Source: Closterium sp. NIES-65
Taxonomy: Eukaryota > Streptophyta > Zygnematophyceae > Desmidiales > Closteriaceae
Direction: 5' to 3'
DNA length: 64,000 nucleotides
NCBI GenBank assembly: GCA_948144175.1
Contig: CANXME010002064.1
Coordinates: 62,001 to 126,000, forward strand
Below are positions 1 to 11,188 of this stretch, piece by piece. The notes below the pieces were generated by a model, which saw nothing but the letters and a program-made list of their open reading frames with translations, was not told where the DNA came from and did not search any database. Position 1 is the stretch's first letter. Every line of letters begins with the position of its first letter. Position numbers and translations under genes: made by a program.

Positions 1-2
1 TG

Positions 3-2368
3 CCTGCCGCTGGCGGTCCGACTGACAGTGCTCCTGGTGCTGCTGCTGGAGGTTCTGGTGCTGCTGGAGGTGCTACTGTAGTGGGTGCTCCTGCTGGGGG
101 TACTGGTGCTGTTCCTGCTGTTTCTGGCGTCGCCGCGCGGCCCCGACCGTACTTCGTTCCGCTCCTGCAGCAGGTTCTTGGTCTTACACCTCCTCCTCCC
201 TTAGAGGGTCCGCAGCCTGTCCGGTCACAGCCACAGCTACAGCCTGCCTCCCCTTTGCCTGCTCCTTCTCCCTACGCTGGTCCGACTGGAGGTCTTACTG
301 AGCGTCGTGAGCCTGCGTCTCGTCCTGCGTCGCCTGTTCGTACTGAGCGCGCTAGTGGTCGCGGGTCGCGTCAGCGTCCTCCTCCTGTCCCTGGCACGCA
401 CCGGATGTCACTGCGTCCGTCCACTGCTCCTCTACGTGCCCCTTTGCCTTCTCCTCCTGCTTCCTCTCTTCCTGCTCTTGCCGACCCGGAGTCGGACTCT
501 CTTCGTGCTGCCAGTCCTACTGTCACGCGTCTTCTTGCTACTGCTGTCACTGACCCTTCCTTCGAGTCGTCTGCTGCGTCTGCCCTTGTCACTGAGCTTG
601 TCGACTTTGCTGCGCGCTGTCGTCTAGACTACGCTGCCAGTCTTGTCGCTGAGTCTGAGTCTGCCTGTCCTCCGTCCGTCGGGGGTGAGTGTGCCCTCGG
701 CACGGACGTCCTTGAGGACAGGCAGGAGGAGTTCCAGTGTCTGGCAGCCGCTTCACCTCATCTCGCGTCTGTACTGCTAGCCCCTGAGGGAGACCCGGAT
801 GCACCAGACATCCCGACTCCGCGCTCTTACGCGGAGGCGATAGAGGGTCCCTACTCCTCTCAGTGGCAGGCAGCTATGGATGCAGAGATGGCTTCCTGGA
901 AGTCCACAGGCACCTACGTCGACGCTGTTCCCCCTCCTGGGGCGTGTGGATTTTCAGGGTGAAGCGGCCGCCGGGTTCACCGCCTGTCTTCAAGGCGCGT
1001 TACGTGGCTCGTGGCTTCAGTCAGCGGCAGGGGGTTGACTACTTTCAGACCTTCTCCCCCACCCCGAAGATGACTACTCTTTGGGTTCTGCTGCACGTTG
1101 CTGCTCACCGTGACTACGAGCTGCACTCTCTCAACTTCAGCACAGCTTTCTTGCAGGGCAGTCTGCACGAGGAGATCTGGCTGCGTCGCCCACCTGGCTT
1201 CACTGGGTCTTTCCCTCCTGGTACCCAGTGGAGTCTCCGGCGTCCAGTCTACGGTCTCCGCCAGGCGCCTCGTGAGTGGCACAACACACTGAGGACTACG
1301 CTCACGGCACTTGGGTTTGCTCCGTCTACTGCCGACCCGTCGCTGTTTCTGCGCACCGACACCTCTCTGCCGCCGTTCTACATCCTCGTGTACGTCGACG
1401 ACTTGGTCTTTGCCACAGCTGACACTGCTGGACTCGCCTACGTGAAGTCCGAGCTGCAGAAGAGACACACGTGCACTGACCTGGGTGAACTGCGTAGCTA
1501 CCTTGGCTTGCAGATCACCCGGGACAGAGCGCGCTGCACCATTACCCTGACTCAGTCACACATGGTGCAGCAGGTCCTTCAGCGCTTCGGCTTCACGTAC
1601 TCCTCGCCTCAGGCCACTCCTCTGCCTACTCGCCACTCACTCTCAGCTCTGCCTTCAGATGAGTCCGTAGAGTCGAGTGGCCCGTTTGCAGAGCTTGTTG
1701 GCTGCCTCATGTACCTGATGACCTGCACACGTCCTGACCTTGCATACCCTCTTAGCATTCTCGCACGCTATGTTGCTCCTGGGAGACACCGACCAGAGCA
1801 CATGGCTGCAGCGAAGAGGGTGTTGCGCTACTTGTGCAGCACGTCGGGCATGGGGCTAGTGCTTGGAGGGCGCAGTCCAGTGGTCCTCACTGGGCACGCA
1901 GACGCTTCTTGGGACCAGGCTACGCAGCGGTCGTCACAGGGTTACACCTTCAGCCTTGGTTCCGGCTCTGTTTCGTGGCGGGCTACCCGCTCGTCTTCTG
2001 TTCTCGGCTCCAGTTGTGAGGCTGAGATCTACGCTGGGGCTATGGCTGCGCAGGAGTTACGTTGGCTCACCTACCTGCTGACCGACCTTGGAGAGCAGCC
2101 TCGTTCTCCTCCAGTCCTGTACGTAGACAACAAGGCCATGCTGGCCTTGTGTCGAGAGCAGCGACTGGAGCACAGAACGAAGCACATTGCTCTCCGCTAC
2201 TTTCTTGCTCGTGAGCTACAGCAGCGTGGACAGTTGCGACTTGCGTACGTGGCCTCTGAGGCCAACACTGCTGATGTCTTCACCAAGGCACTTGCGCCTT
2301 GTGATCATCAGCGTTGTTGCACGCAGTTGGGTCTTGTGCCCGTCTTGCCTCACTTGCTCTCCTCTTGA
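3..2368 (+). pseudogene. copia Pol fragment: linker, reverse transcriptase, RNase H (frameshifted)
   Basis: Reading from base 3, the Gly/Ala/Pro-rich linker runs into the start of reverse transcriptase, then the frame is lost. Against the copies at 23388 and 55600, 16 bases are missing after base 944 (the segment coding ANIVSGMW). The second frame (863-2368) carries the rest: RT with the catalytic YVDD at about 1390-1401, then RNase H with Asp in GHADASW, Glu in SCEAEIYA and Asp in YVDNKA, ending at TGA 2366-2368. Two residues (AD) are also missing after GHADASW, an in-frame loss shared with copia A. Pol of this class copies element RNA into DNA in the cytoplasm; this copy cannot make the full polyprotein. 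Confidence 0.9.
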
Positions 2369-2580
2369 CCTTGCTTGTACCTTCGCCTATATATACTCTT
2401 GTTCTTGCTTGTTTGCCTCTTGTATATCTCTATATATGATCTTGCATGTGAACTGGCCTTCTGGCCTTTGAACTTGTGCTCGGAATGCGTGGTGACTTTG
2501 TGATCCACCCTGAGCTTTGCTTTGCTTTGCTTGACTGGTCTTGTGACCCCTTGTTCTCCCCCACTTTGCCTATGGGGGTG

Positions 2581-2711
2581 TGTCAGAACATATAGCTTAC
2601 TTGTTTCTGTAGGCTATAGTGGGGTATCCCATAAGGGGTACAACCCAATCAGGGTTTCCTATTTGTACTCACTTCGTTCATAGTCATTTCATTCTCGTTC
2701 ACTTCTTCTCA
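2581..2711 (+). repeat. 3' LTR of copia P1
   Basis: The repeat starts TGTCAGAACA directly after the polypurine tract and ends TTCTCA. It carries the block shared by all copia LTRs in this window: GTAGGCTATAGTGGGGTA, then GGGTACAACCC and AGGGTTTC. It is very similar to the LTRs at 17892-18024 and 25115-25247. Confidence 0.88.
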
Positions 2712-2997
2712 GTCACTTCTTCCAAGCTCGGCCAAAACACAGCGCCGGAAAAAGCTGCAACAGAAGTGCACGAAAGAGTCAGTGGGGACGCCGTCAAGAA
2801 ACCAGTAACCTGGTAAAGAGCCTTCCCAATTTAAGCATGCCTACCTCAGCACGGCGAGCGCCTCAGACGAATGCAGCCGGTTTGTAGTCTTCGGGTTCAG
2901 GTGGCGGAACGAGGTCTCGCTGTCGACGTCGACGGCCTTCAGCAAGTCGCCGGGCCGAAGAACCACGACGACGCTGCAGTGGACCCCGGGAAGCGGC
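2712..2997. other. short flank between copia P1 and copia A
   Basis: This is pre-insertion sequence left of copia A. The last five bases (GCGGC, 2993-2997) are repeated at 28777-28781, so this flank was once continuous with 28777 onward. I see no recognisable gene in it. Weak reading frames on the minus strand continue across the empty site but match nothing I know. Confidence 0.6.
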
Positions 2998-3126
2998 TGT
3001 CAGAGCATTATAGCTTATGCTTTTGTGTAGGCTATAGTGGGGTAGCCTATATTGGGTACAACCCAATTAGGGTTAGCACTTGTACCCAACTCTTTCATAG
3101 TGCATTCATTCTCGTTCACTTTCACA
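2998..3126 (+). repeat. 5' LTR of copia A
   Basis: TGTCAGAGCATTATAGC at the start and TTTCACA at the end give the usual TG...CA ends. It matches 28648-28776 except for about two substitutions. The preceding five bases GCGGC are the target-site duplication. Confidence 0.92.
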
Positions 3127-3215
3127 TGGTATCAGAGCACATATGCTCCTGGCCTGTGGGCCCTACTACTGCTTCCGCTGCTACTCGATCTGTCGCACGC
3201 CCCGTGGCGTGCGAC
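3127..3215 (+). promoter_or_regulatory. primer-binding site and leader hairpin of copia A
   Basis: TGGTATCAGAGCA directly after the LTR is the classic plant copia primer site, complementary to the 3' end of initiator Met tRNA. At 3192-3215 lies a perfect hairpin: a 10-base stem arm GTCGCACGCC, loop CCGT, and the complementary arm GGCGTGCGAC. Related hairpins sit in the same place in copia B, copia E and element N. A role in packaging or dimerisation is inference. Confidence 0.7.
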
Positions 3216-3516
3216 CTAATTTACATCTCTGGCGCGCGCCCAGAGGCGCGTGACCCCGTTCCTTCTAGGCGCGCCACTCCCCGCTACCCCGTCGCGGCGC
3301 CCAAGGGAGGCGCGTGCGACCCCTCGCTGCCCCGTCGCGGCCCCATCTCGTCGCGCCGCCCTAGCGGCCGCGTCTCGCCGCCCTCGCGGCCCCAATCCGC
3401 CGCCCTAGCGGCCCTGTCACCTACCCCTGCGGCCCCGGCGCCGCCCATCCCGGCCCCAGCTCCGCCCTTCCTGGCCCCGGCGCCACCTCGGCTGACCCCG
3501 TCGCCTACCCCGGCGA

Positions 3517-3895
3517 TGTGAGAGTACGACGGCTTATGCCAGCTATGCTTGCTTGCCTTTAATTTATCATGCTATTTCTAGCATAGGATAATTATATGCA
3601 TGCATGAATTGCTTGATTTCCTAGGCTAGGTGCTTTCCTATATTTTATTATAGTTATAGCACCGAGCTAGGTTGCGTGCACCGAATTCTGGCTTTTCGGT
3701 TGCCACCGAATTGCCTTCTACCGAATTCGGTAAGGATCCGTTCGGGACGCTACACGGCCTGCGGAACCTTCGCGTAACACCTGGTTACGGGGCCTTGTGT
3801 CGAGCCTATATATGGGCCTCGTGTTGTACCCAGGTGAACATTCAATTCGACTCAATTCTCATTCTCTTTTCTGAACTCGATCCTAGATCCTCACA
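3517..3895 (+). repeat. 5' LTR of gypsy G1
   Basis: A 379-base LTR containing a TATATA stretch near 3810 that could be the core promoter, and the AATTCGGT-type repeats seen in all four gypsy LTRs here. It is nearly identical to 10351-10728. Confidence 0.92.
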
Positions 3896-4022
3896 CTTGG
3901 TAATCAGAGCCCGTTTACACGCGAATTTCTTTCGACCGCAAAAAAACCAGTCTTCAAAAACCGCGGGGGCGACGCAGTCAAACATCGATTTCGGGTACGT
4001 AAAACCGGTTCCGTGTTTTTCG

Positions 4023-4150
4023 TGTCAGAATGTTATCTTATGCTCTAGCCTGTAGTGGGGTGCTCTATAGCGAGTACAACCCTTCTAGGGTTTCCTATTT
4101 GTATCCCCATTCTTGCTAGTGCAGTCCTCTTCTCTCTTCTAAATTTCACA
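4023..4150 (+). repeat. 5' LTR of element N
   Basis: Starts TGTCAGAATGTTATC and ends AAATTTCACA. It is identical by eye to 5224-5351 and inserted 127 bases into the leader of gypsy G1. Confidence 0.9.
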
Positions 4151-5223
4151 TGCTATCAAAGCAGGTCGATCCCCTTGGATCGATCCTGTCGGTGGACTTA
4201 CCACCTCGTTGCTTCCGCTGCAACTCCTACTGCTACTGCTATCACTACTCTCTGTGCCGCAAGCCCCGTGGCGTGCGGCAGTTTTTCATCCCGCCGTGCG
4301 CCCCGAGGCGCGCGGCGGTTTTCTGCCCGCCGTGCGCCCCGAGGCGCGCGGTGGTTCTCTTCCCGCCGTGCGCCCCGAGGCGCGCGGCGGGTTACTGCCC
4401 CGTCACGCCGCACGCCGCTCCCGGGAGGCGCTGCGACGGGCGACGGGGACCTCCGCGTCGCCCCCCGTCGCCCGTTGTGGCCTGCGCGCGGCCCGTACAG
4501 CCTGCGCGCGGCACGTACGGGCCGCGCCAGACCCGTCCGCGGCCCGTACGGGCCGCGCCAGGCCTATGCGCGACCCGTACGGGCGGCGCCAGGCCCGCGC
4601 GCAGCTCGGGCGACCTGGGGGGTGGTGGGTGTGTAGTCTCCCCTGCTCCTCCTCCTCCTCTGTCTCCCACTGCTGCAGCTACCGCTGAGGGGGGTGGGTG
4701 TGTGGGGTTCGACGGAGTGGTGCTAGGGGGTGGGGTGAGAGTGGAGCTAGGGGTGTAGCAGCGGGTGTGTGTCAGGGGGAGTGGGATCGTTTGGGGAAGC
4801 TGAATGGAGGTTGCCGTCGTGTCGCCAGCAGCACCTGTATTCCGGGGACTTCGTCCGGTAGCCCAGTCGTAGCCAGCTGTGCCAGCCGCCCGTGGGTCCG
4901 TTGCTCGTCTGCCGCTACTTTAGCCGCGGGGCCAGTTACTCCAGTATTCTGGAGCGTTGCTCCGGTAGCCGCTGTGCCAGTGTGCCTCCTGTTGCCCGTG
5001 TGTCTGCAGCTTCATCCGTCGCCTCCTATCTCCTCTCCTCTCACTCTCTCTCCTCCTCCTCACTTGCCCGTTGTGACTACCACTAGCTTTGCTCATAATT
5101 GTGAACTTTAAACTATTGCTTCTTGAACTTGTGCTCAGAATGTGTGGTGACATTGTGATCTACCCTGAGCTTGTACTGCTTTGCTTGCTCTGCTGATTAC
5201 ACCCCACTTTGGCTATGGGGGTG

Positions 5224-5351
5224 TGTCAGAATGTTATCTTATGCTCTAGCCTGTAGTGGGGTGCTCTATAGCGAGTACAACCCTTCTAGGGTTTCCTATT
5301 TGTATCCCCATTCTTGCTAGTGCAGTCCTCTTCTCTCTTCTAAATTTCACA
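5224..5351 (+). repeat. 3' LTR of element N
   Basis: Identical by eye to the left LTR. It follows the polypurine tract CTATGGGGGTG and is followed by the duplicated target TTTCG. Confidence 0.9.
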
Positions 5352-5397
5352 TTTCGCTCCCCCTCGATTCGGTTTTTCGGACGCGTTGATGTCAGGC

Positions 5398-6375
5398 ATG
5401 GAGGGCCAAGGCGACAACTACGCGACTACGAGCGACATCGCGAGCCTCCGCACCGACATGGAGCAGACGCAGGCGACGCTTCGTCGACTCGAGGCTTTTC
5501 TGACAAGCCAACCAGGGTTCGCCACCGCAGCAGCAGCGACCATAGCGACTGCAGCACCGACAACTCCAGCAGCAGTGGCGACACCGACATTTCACGGACC
5601 AATGGCACCACTGTCGCCGAACCTCGAAGCAGCACGACCGAGGCTCCCGGAGGCGTTCGATCCAAGCGCGAAGGGATCCGACGTCCGGCGATTCGTGGCC
5701 ACCCTCGAAATTTACTTCGAGGCCATTGGCTGTTCGACCCCGCAACACGACGTAGCAAGGATTCGGCTCGCAGCGACACTGTTACGTGGACCGGCTCTCG
5801 AATGGATTTACTACACCGACGTAGCCCGCGGGGAGAAAACGTGGCAGCAGTTTCGAGCAGATTTAATCGAGCGTTTCGAACCAATTAATACAACCTACAT
5901 GGCGCGGCAGCAGATACACCGACACAAGCAATACAGTAGTGTAACACAGTACACGCAGCAGATGGAGTTACTGTTCAACCGCATCACCGACCTGACCGAA
6001 GGCGAAAAAATCCAGGCGTACACCGAAGGATTAAAAATGGAGATTCGGCGGCAGGTGATTGCGGGGAATTACAACAGCTACAGAGACATCGTGCGTGCTG
6101 CCGAGCGATACGACGCGCTGATTCGAAGTCAACCCGAAACACGACGCTTCACGCCGAACCGTACATTCGGCACGGAGCGATCGGCACCCCCCACGTTCGC
6201 CGAACCGATGGATATCGACAAATACGACGCGAAGCAGCAGCCGACAAAATGCGAATTTTGCGGCGCAGCAGGACATCAGTTTTTGTCGTGCTACAAAACG
6301 AAGAAAGCACGTGCGGCACTCCGGGACGGATACAGTGGAGCACCCCCGAAGGCAAAAAACGGGAATCGCCAGTAG
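5398..6375 (+). CDS. gag: gypsy G1 Gag
   Basis: An open frame of about 325 codons. The start at 5398 is chosen because the G2 Gag begins with the same MEG. A capsid-like region follows (RRFVATLEIYFEAIGC, then LAATLLRGPALEWI). Near the end is a retroviral zinc knuckle, CEFCGAAGHQFLSC, which fits C-X2-C-X4-H-X4-C. Gag of this family forms the particle and binds element RNA. The frame closes at TAG 6373-6375. Homology to the G2 Gag-protease continues in the -1 frame directly after an A-AAA-AAC heptamer at about 6354-6360, so this may be a frameshift junction or an indel. Confidence 0.85.
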   Translation: MEGQGDNYATTSDIASLRTDMEQTQATLRRLEAFLTSQPGFATAAAATIATAAPTTPAAVATPTFHGPMAPLSPNLEAARPRLPEAFDPSAKGSDVRRFVATLEIYFEAIGCSTPQHDVARIRLAATLLRGPALEWIYYTDVARGEKTWQQFRADLIERFEPINTTYMARQQIHRHKQYSSVTQYTQQMELLFNRITDLTEGEKIQAYTEGLKMEIRRQVIAGNYNSYRDIVRAAERYDALIRSQPETRRFTPNRTFGTERSAPPTFAEPMDIDKYDAKQQPTKCEFCGAAGHQFLSCYKTKKARAALRDGYSGAPPKAKNGNRQ

Positions 6376-9300
6376 CCGCGGATCGACCTGGCGATCGCGT
6401 AAAGATCCGAAAAGCAGGAAAAGGCGATGACGTGGCGACTTCGGAACGGGTGAAAAAAGGAGAAAAAGATGGCGCGAATTTAAAACGTCACGACCGATCG
6501 GCATCAGGGGAAATCGCCGAGGCGAATGGAGGCTCCGCCATTCGTTAAACTCCAGCCGAACACCCACGAAAGTAAGAATTCGTTAAAAGTATCCTATAAA
6601 GATGCTCCAACGAAGAATATTGCTTCTCGTGGTTAACAAGCCTTCAAAAAATTCAGGGGAGGTCTAGAGGCCAAGAAAAATCCTTTAGAAATTATTCAGG
6701 TACCTGAGAAGTTGGGCAAAGTACTACGGAGCGTAGAAAGGGGTCGTGCGTTCCGTGGAGTTAATATTCTCTCCCCGCAGCACAGTGTTAAGGCTCCCCG
6801 TCGCCCACAGGTGAAGCCTACACAACTGCCAAGGCTTAGAGGAGACATCCAGGCTCAGGAGAAATTATACAAGCCTCGGAAAAATCCTCCTACCCCCCAG
6901 GTGAAGTTGGAAAGCGCTGAGTCAGGAATAGGAAAAAGGGAAGGTATTAAGTTTGATGTACCCTATGATCCTATTAAAGAGACCCTCTTTCGCTACTCAG
7001 CGCAGCAGAAACCACTACTCCTCGAGGTGTTATGCAATGGGCGACGCCTCCAGGCACTGGTGGACAGCGGTGCATCTCACTTGGTGTGTGACCACGGAAC
7101 ATTGGAGAAAATTGGAGAGAAGGCGGAAGAGACCCAGTTTTCAGCAACCATGGTGGACGGTACGAAGCTTCCTATCCACGGCGAAGCATCACTGCAACTG
7201 CATATAGGTGCGTTGAGGTGGAAGCCGAAGCTATCAGTCACCAACATCAAAGGATTAGATTTTATCTTGGGGCGAGATTTCCTGAAGCGATTCAACCCCA
7301 AGATCGATTGGGTCAACAGCAAGGTGTGCATCTACAACAATGGGAAGCGGATAGCACTGCGAAGCTGGACGGATACAGGGGACGTACCTGAAACGACACT
7401 GGCACGGTTCGAACAGACGGTGAACGAGAGTAACACGGGTTACCTAGCACTGGTTATGGCAGCAGCAGAGGAGGAGAAGCCGAGTTCCGAGCTACCTACA
7501 GCAGTGAAGGAGGTCTTGGAGCAGTACAAGGATATAATGCCCGACGACCTACCGGCAGGCGTACCTCCAGCACGCACCCACGAGCACGAGATCGTGGAGG
7601 AACCAAGTGCGAAACCCGTCTCACGTGCACCATACCGACTGAGTCCAACTGAACTGACAGACATGAAAAAACAGATAGAGTATCTACTGGACAGACAACT
7701 GATCCGCCCATCCACCTCTCCCTACGGTGCACCAGTCCTCTTCACTCCAAAACCAGACGCCAGTCTACGGATGTGCATCGACTACCACGCACTGAACAAA
7801 CAGACAGTCAAAAACAAATATCCCATACCGAGCATAGACGACCTACTCGATCAACTGCGTGGAGCAACAGTATTTTCGAAGCTGGACCTACGATCGGGCT
7901 ACTGGCAGATCAAGATGGCAGAAAACTCCGTCCACAAGACAGCGTTCCGGACCCGATACGGCTCCTACGAATACTTGGTGATGCCGTTCGGACTCTGCAA
8001 CGCACCAGCAACGTTTCAGGCGGAGATGAATCACATCTTACGACCCCTGCTGGACGAGTGCGTGGTGGTGTACCTGGACGACATTCTCATCTACTCCAAG
8101 AACATGAAGGAGCACGTGGAGCATCTACGGAAGGTGTTCGAGATCCTGCGGAAAAACAAGTTCTACGTGAAGCTGTCGAAGAGCGACTTCGCCCTGAAAA
8201 AGGTGCACTTTCTCGGGCACATGGTGAGTGCCGAGGGCGTACACGTGGACCCACGGAAGATCGAAGCCGTCAAGAAGTGGAAAGTACTAGAGAACGTGAA
8301 GGAGTTACAGCAGTTCCTAGGCTTCGCCAACTACTACAACAGGTTCGTGCCGCAGTACGCTAAGATAGCAGCGCCACTGACCGACCTACTGAAAAAGGAT
8401 ACGCCCTACAAATGGGATACCCCTCATCAGCAAGCCATGGAGCAGCTACAGACAGCACTGACTACAGCGCCAGTACTCATCTTGCCGGATCAAGACAAGG
8501 ACTAGGTGGTGGAAGCAGACGCTAGTGACCAAGCAGTCGGAGCAGTACTGATGCAGGATCACGGACGCGGTTTGCAGCCCATCGCCTACCTCAGTAAGAA
8601 GCTACACAGAGTAGAACTAAACTACCCCATTCACGACAAGGAAGCCTTAGCGATAGTCATAGCCTTCAAGGCGTGGAGGTGTTACCTAGAGGGAGCCAAG
8701 GCTACAGTCTATACTGATCACTGCAGTCTCAAATACCTGAAGTCACAGCCGACACTCTCACGACGACAGGTGCGGTGGGTGGACTTCCTGGAAACTCACT
8801 TCCACTACGACATCGTCTACAAGCCCGGGCTACACAACAAGGCAGACGCGTTGAGCCGCCCCGGACATGTAGCAGGCATCCAGCTCGACGGGATGAACCC
8901 TCTCCTCAAGGGTCTATTCCAACATGGGTACTCCGTGGACGCATAGATTGCTACAGCACAGACCAAGAAGCTATTACAGTGGGAGAAAGACTTAGCTGTA
9001 AGGAAGGGTTCGGGAAAGATTTGGTACCGAATTACGCCCCGCTACGGCAGATCCTATTGGAGGAGTTTCACGACGTACCATACGCGGGACATTTCGGGAG
9101 CAACAAGACGTTAGCAGGGATAGCGAAGTATTACTACTGGCCCGGGATGGCAGCAGACGTGCAGCAGTTCGTCACCTCATGCGACACGTGCCAGCGGATG
9201 AAGAGCAGCAAGCAGAAAAAAGCAGGGTTACTTCAGCCTCTACCCGTACCGGAGCAGCCATGGCAGGTCGTTAGCCTCGACTTCATCACCGGACTTCCTT

Positions 9301-10340
9301 CGACCTCACAGGGGCACGATTGCATCCTCGTAGTCATCGATCAGTTCTCCAAAATGGGTCACTTCATACCGACCAACGCCACGGCTACAGCTAAAGCAAC
9401 TGCTCGCCTCTTCTTCGACCGCATCATCACCATCCACGGCATCCCCGCTACACTCATCTCAGACAGAGACCCAAAATTCACCAGTAAGTTCTGGAAGGAG
9501 CTCATGGGACTGTTGGGGACAAAGCTTGCAATGTCTTCAGTATACCACCCCCAGACTGACGGACAGACAGAGCGACTCAATCAAGTGGTTGAACAGTTAC
9601 TGCGCATAGCTTGCAAGGACGGCGTCAGCCACTGGGACACACCGTTACCGACCCTAGAGTTCGCTTACAACAACGCATCACATGCGGCCACAGGGAAAAC
9701 TCCTTTCTTCCTGTGTTACGGACGGGAACCACTCACACAACAGCAGCCAACTACACCGGCACACGTCCAAGCCGCACATGACTTCGTCACCACCATGCAG
9801 CAGCTATGGGAGAAGACTCAGCGACGACTCACCACGATGCAGACCTCCCAGAAGCAGTATGCCGATCGTCAGCGACGTGATCACTCAGTAGCAGTCGGAG
9901 ATCAGGTGCTTCTTGACACGCGCAACTTGAACTTGTCTTACCTCCCATCCAAACTCCGGCCTCGCTTCTGTGGTCCTTTTCTCGTTGAGGCACAGGTGAC
10001 ACCAGTTACATTCCGCTTGCGCTTACCAGATACGTGGAAGCTTCAGAATGCTTTCCATGTGCAGCTACTGAAACCCTACAAGGACCCCAACCAACAGTTC
10101 AAGGGACGGCAGCTACCGCCACCTCCACCTGTTCTTGTACAGGATGAACCCGAGTACGAGATCGAGCACGTTCTCTCTCATCGGTGCCGCGGCGGCAAGA
10201 CCCTCGAGTTCCTGATACGCTGGAAGGGATACGACCACACTGAGGACAGTTGGGTTGCAGAAGCTGATATGGGCAACGCACGCCGTGCTCTCAAGGACTA
10301 TCTTGTCAAGCAGGGTGTATCTCACGCCACCCAGCTTTGA
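6376..10340 (+). pseudogene. pol: gypsy G1 Pol: protease, RT, RNase H, integrase, chromodomain (broken)
   Basis: Order seen: aspartic protease with VDSGAS (about 7060), RT with [12 protein letters not shown] and YLDD at about 8071, RNase H from about 8506, integrase with a His/His/Cys/Cys zinc region and Asp-Asp-Glu core (about 9060-9600), and a chromodomain with FLIRWKGY near 10220, ending TGA 10338-10340. Damage read against G2: a TAA after IASRG near 6640, TAG at 8503-8505 where G2 has Tyr, TAG at about 8945 where G2 has Glu, and one missing G near 9022 that shifts the frame. The chromodomain in this family is thought to steer integration toward marked chromatin. This copy cannot make a full Pol. 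Confidence 0.9.
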
Positions 10341-10350
10341 GGGGGGGACG

Positions 10351-10728
10351 TGTGAGAGTACGACGGCTTATGCCAGCTATGCTTGCTTGCCTTTACTTTA
10401 TCATGCTATTTCTAGCATAGGATAATTATATGCATGCATGAATTGCTTGATTTCCTAGGCTAGGTGCTTTCCTATATTTTATTATAGTTATAGCATCGAG
10501 CTAGGTTGCGTGCACCGAATTCTGGCTTTTCGGTTTCCACCGAATTGCCTTCTACCGAATTCGGTAAGGATCCGTTCGGGACGCTACACGGCCTGCGGAA
10601 CCTTCGCGTAACACCTGGTTACGGGGCCTTGTGTCGAGCCTATATATAGCCTCGTGTTGTACCCAGGTGAACATTCAATTCGACTCAATTCTCATTCTCT
10701 TTTCTGAACTCGATCCTAGATCCTCACA
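10351..10728 (+). repeat. 3' LTR of gypsy G1
   Basis: Begins TGTGAGAG after the purine run GAGGGGGGGACG and ends CTCACA, followed by the duplicated GGCGA. Nearly identical to 3517-3895. Confidence 0.92.
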
Positions 10729-10733
10729 GGCGA

Positions 10734-10823
10734 CCCTAACGCCGTCCTTCCTGACCCGGCCCCGCCTCCGCTGGCCCCGTCGCCTACCCCTGCGGCCCCG
10801 GCGCTGCCCTTCCCGACCCCGGC
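10734..10823 (+). other. remnant of the copia A leader
   Basis: A GC-rich stretch of CCCCGG/CCCCTG units that continues the copia A leader after gypsy G1 (compare 3420-3516). It ends abruptly at the LTR of minus-strand copia D. Confidence 0.6.
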
Positions 10824-10955
10824 TGTTGGAAACACTGAATAGGAATGAATGAACTAGCAGTGAAATGAGTACAAGTACCTAACCCTAGAATTGTGTACCC
10901 CCTATAGGCTAACCCACTGTAGCCTAAACTAACACAACATATATAATGTTTGACA
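10824..10955 (-). repeat. 3' LTR of copia D
   Basis: On the minus strand it starts TGTCAAACATT and ends GTTTCCAACA. It contains the conserved TAGGCTACAGTGGGTTAGCC block. I find no partner LTR, in keeping with loss of the element's 5' end. Confidence 0.85.
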
Positions 10956-11188
10956 CACCCCCATAGACGAAGTGGGGGAGAACTAGGGGTCACAAGACCA
11001 GTCAAGGCAAAGCAAGGCAAAACAAGCTCAGAGTGGATCTCAAGGATACCACACAAATTCCGAGCACAAGCAAGTGGTCACAAGACCAGTTCACATGCAG
11101 GTTTATAATAGAGCAAAAGGTACAATGATCACAACCTAACAAGAGTAAACATGCAGGTATATATATAGAGATCACAGTACAAACAGAC

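Larger units (their letters stand above)
1..2711 (+). mobile_element. Ty1/copia retrotransposon P1, 3' part
   Basis: The window opens inside a copia-type LTR retrotransposon. What remains is the linker between integrase and reverse transcriptase, then reverse transcriptase, RNase H, an untranslated tail, a polypurine tract ending in GGGGGTG and a 131-base 3' LTR ending in CA. The 5' half and 5' LTR lie outside the window, so no target-site duplication can be checked. The 3' LTR is nearly the same as that of copia B (17892-25247), so the two belong to one subfamily. Confidence 0.93.
4023..5351 (+). mobile_element. non-autonomous copia-type element N (about 1.33 kb)
   Basis: Two 128-base LTRs (4023-4150 and 5224-5351) read as identical and are flanked by the duplication TTTCG (4018-4022 and 5352-5356). 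After the left LTR comes a primer-site-like TGCTATCAAAGCAGG, and before the right LTR a polypurine tract GGGGGTG. The roughly 1.07-kb interior has no Gag or Pol similarity. It holds a GC-rich leader with three tandem GCGCCCCGAGGCGCGC units (about 4296-4385) and a tail that matches the 3' untranslated tail of the autonomous copias. It therefore looks like an internally deleted element that depends on proteins supplied by relatives. Identical LTRs point to a recent insertion. Confidence 0.88.
3517..10728 (+). mobile_element. Ty3/gypsy chromovirus G1
   Basis: The LTRs at 3517-3895 and 10351-10728 start TGTGAGAG and end CTCACA, and are flanked by the duplication GGCGA (3512-3516 and 10729-10733). 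A primer site close to TGGTATCAGAGC follows the left LTR (TGGTAATCAGAGC at about 3899). A G-rich polypurine tract precedes the right LTR. Gene order is gag, protease, RT, RNase H, integrase, chromodomain, the order of Ty3/gypsy; the C-terminal chromodomain makes it a chromovirus. It lies inside the leader of copia A and carries a small copia insertion (N) in its own leader. Confidence 0.93.

Noticed and set aside
6712..10340. A caulimovirus-like origin for the RT region
   Set aside because: Flanking LTRs, a 5-bp duplication, an integrase core and a C-terminal chromodomain identify a Ty3/gypsy chromovirus.
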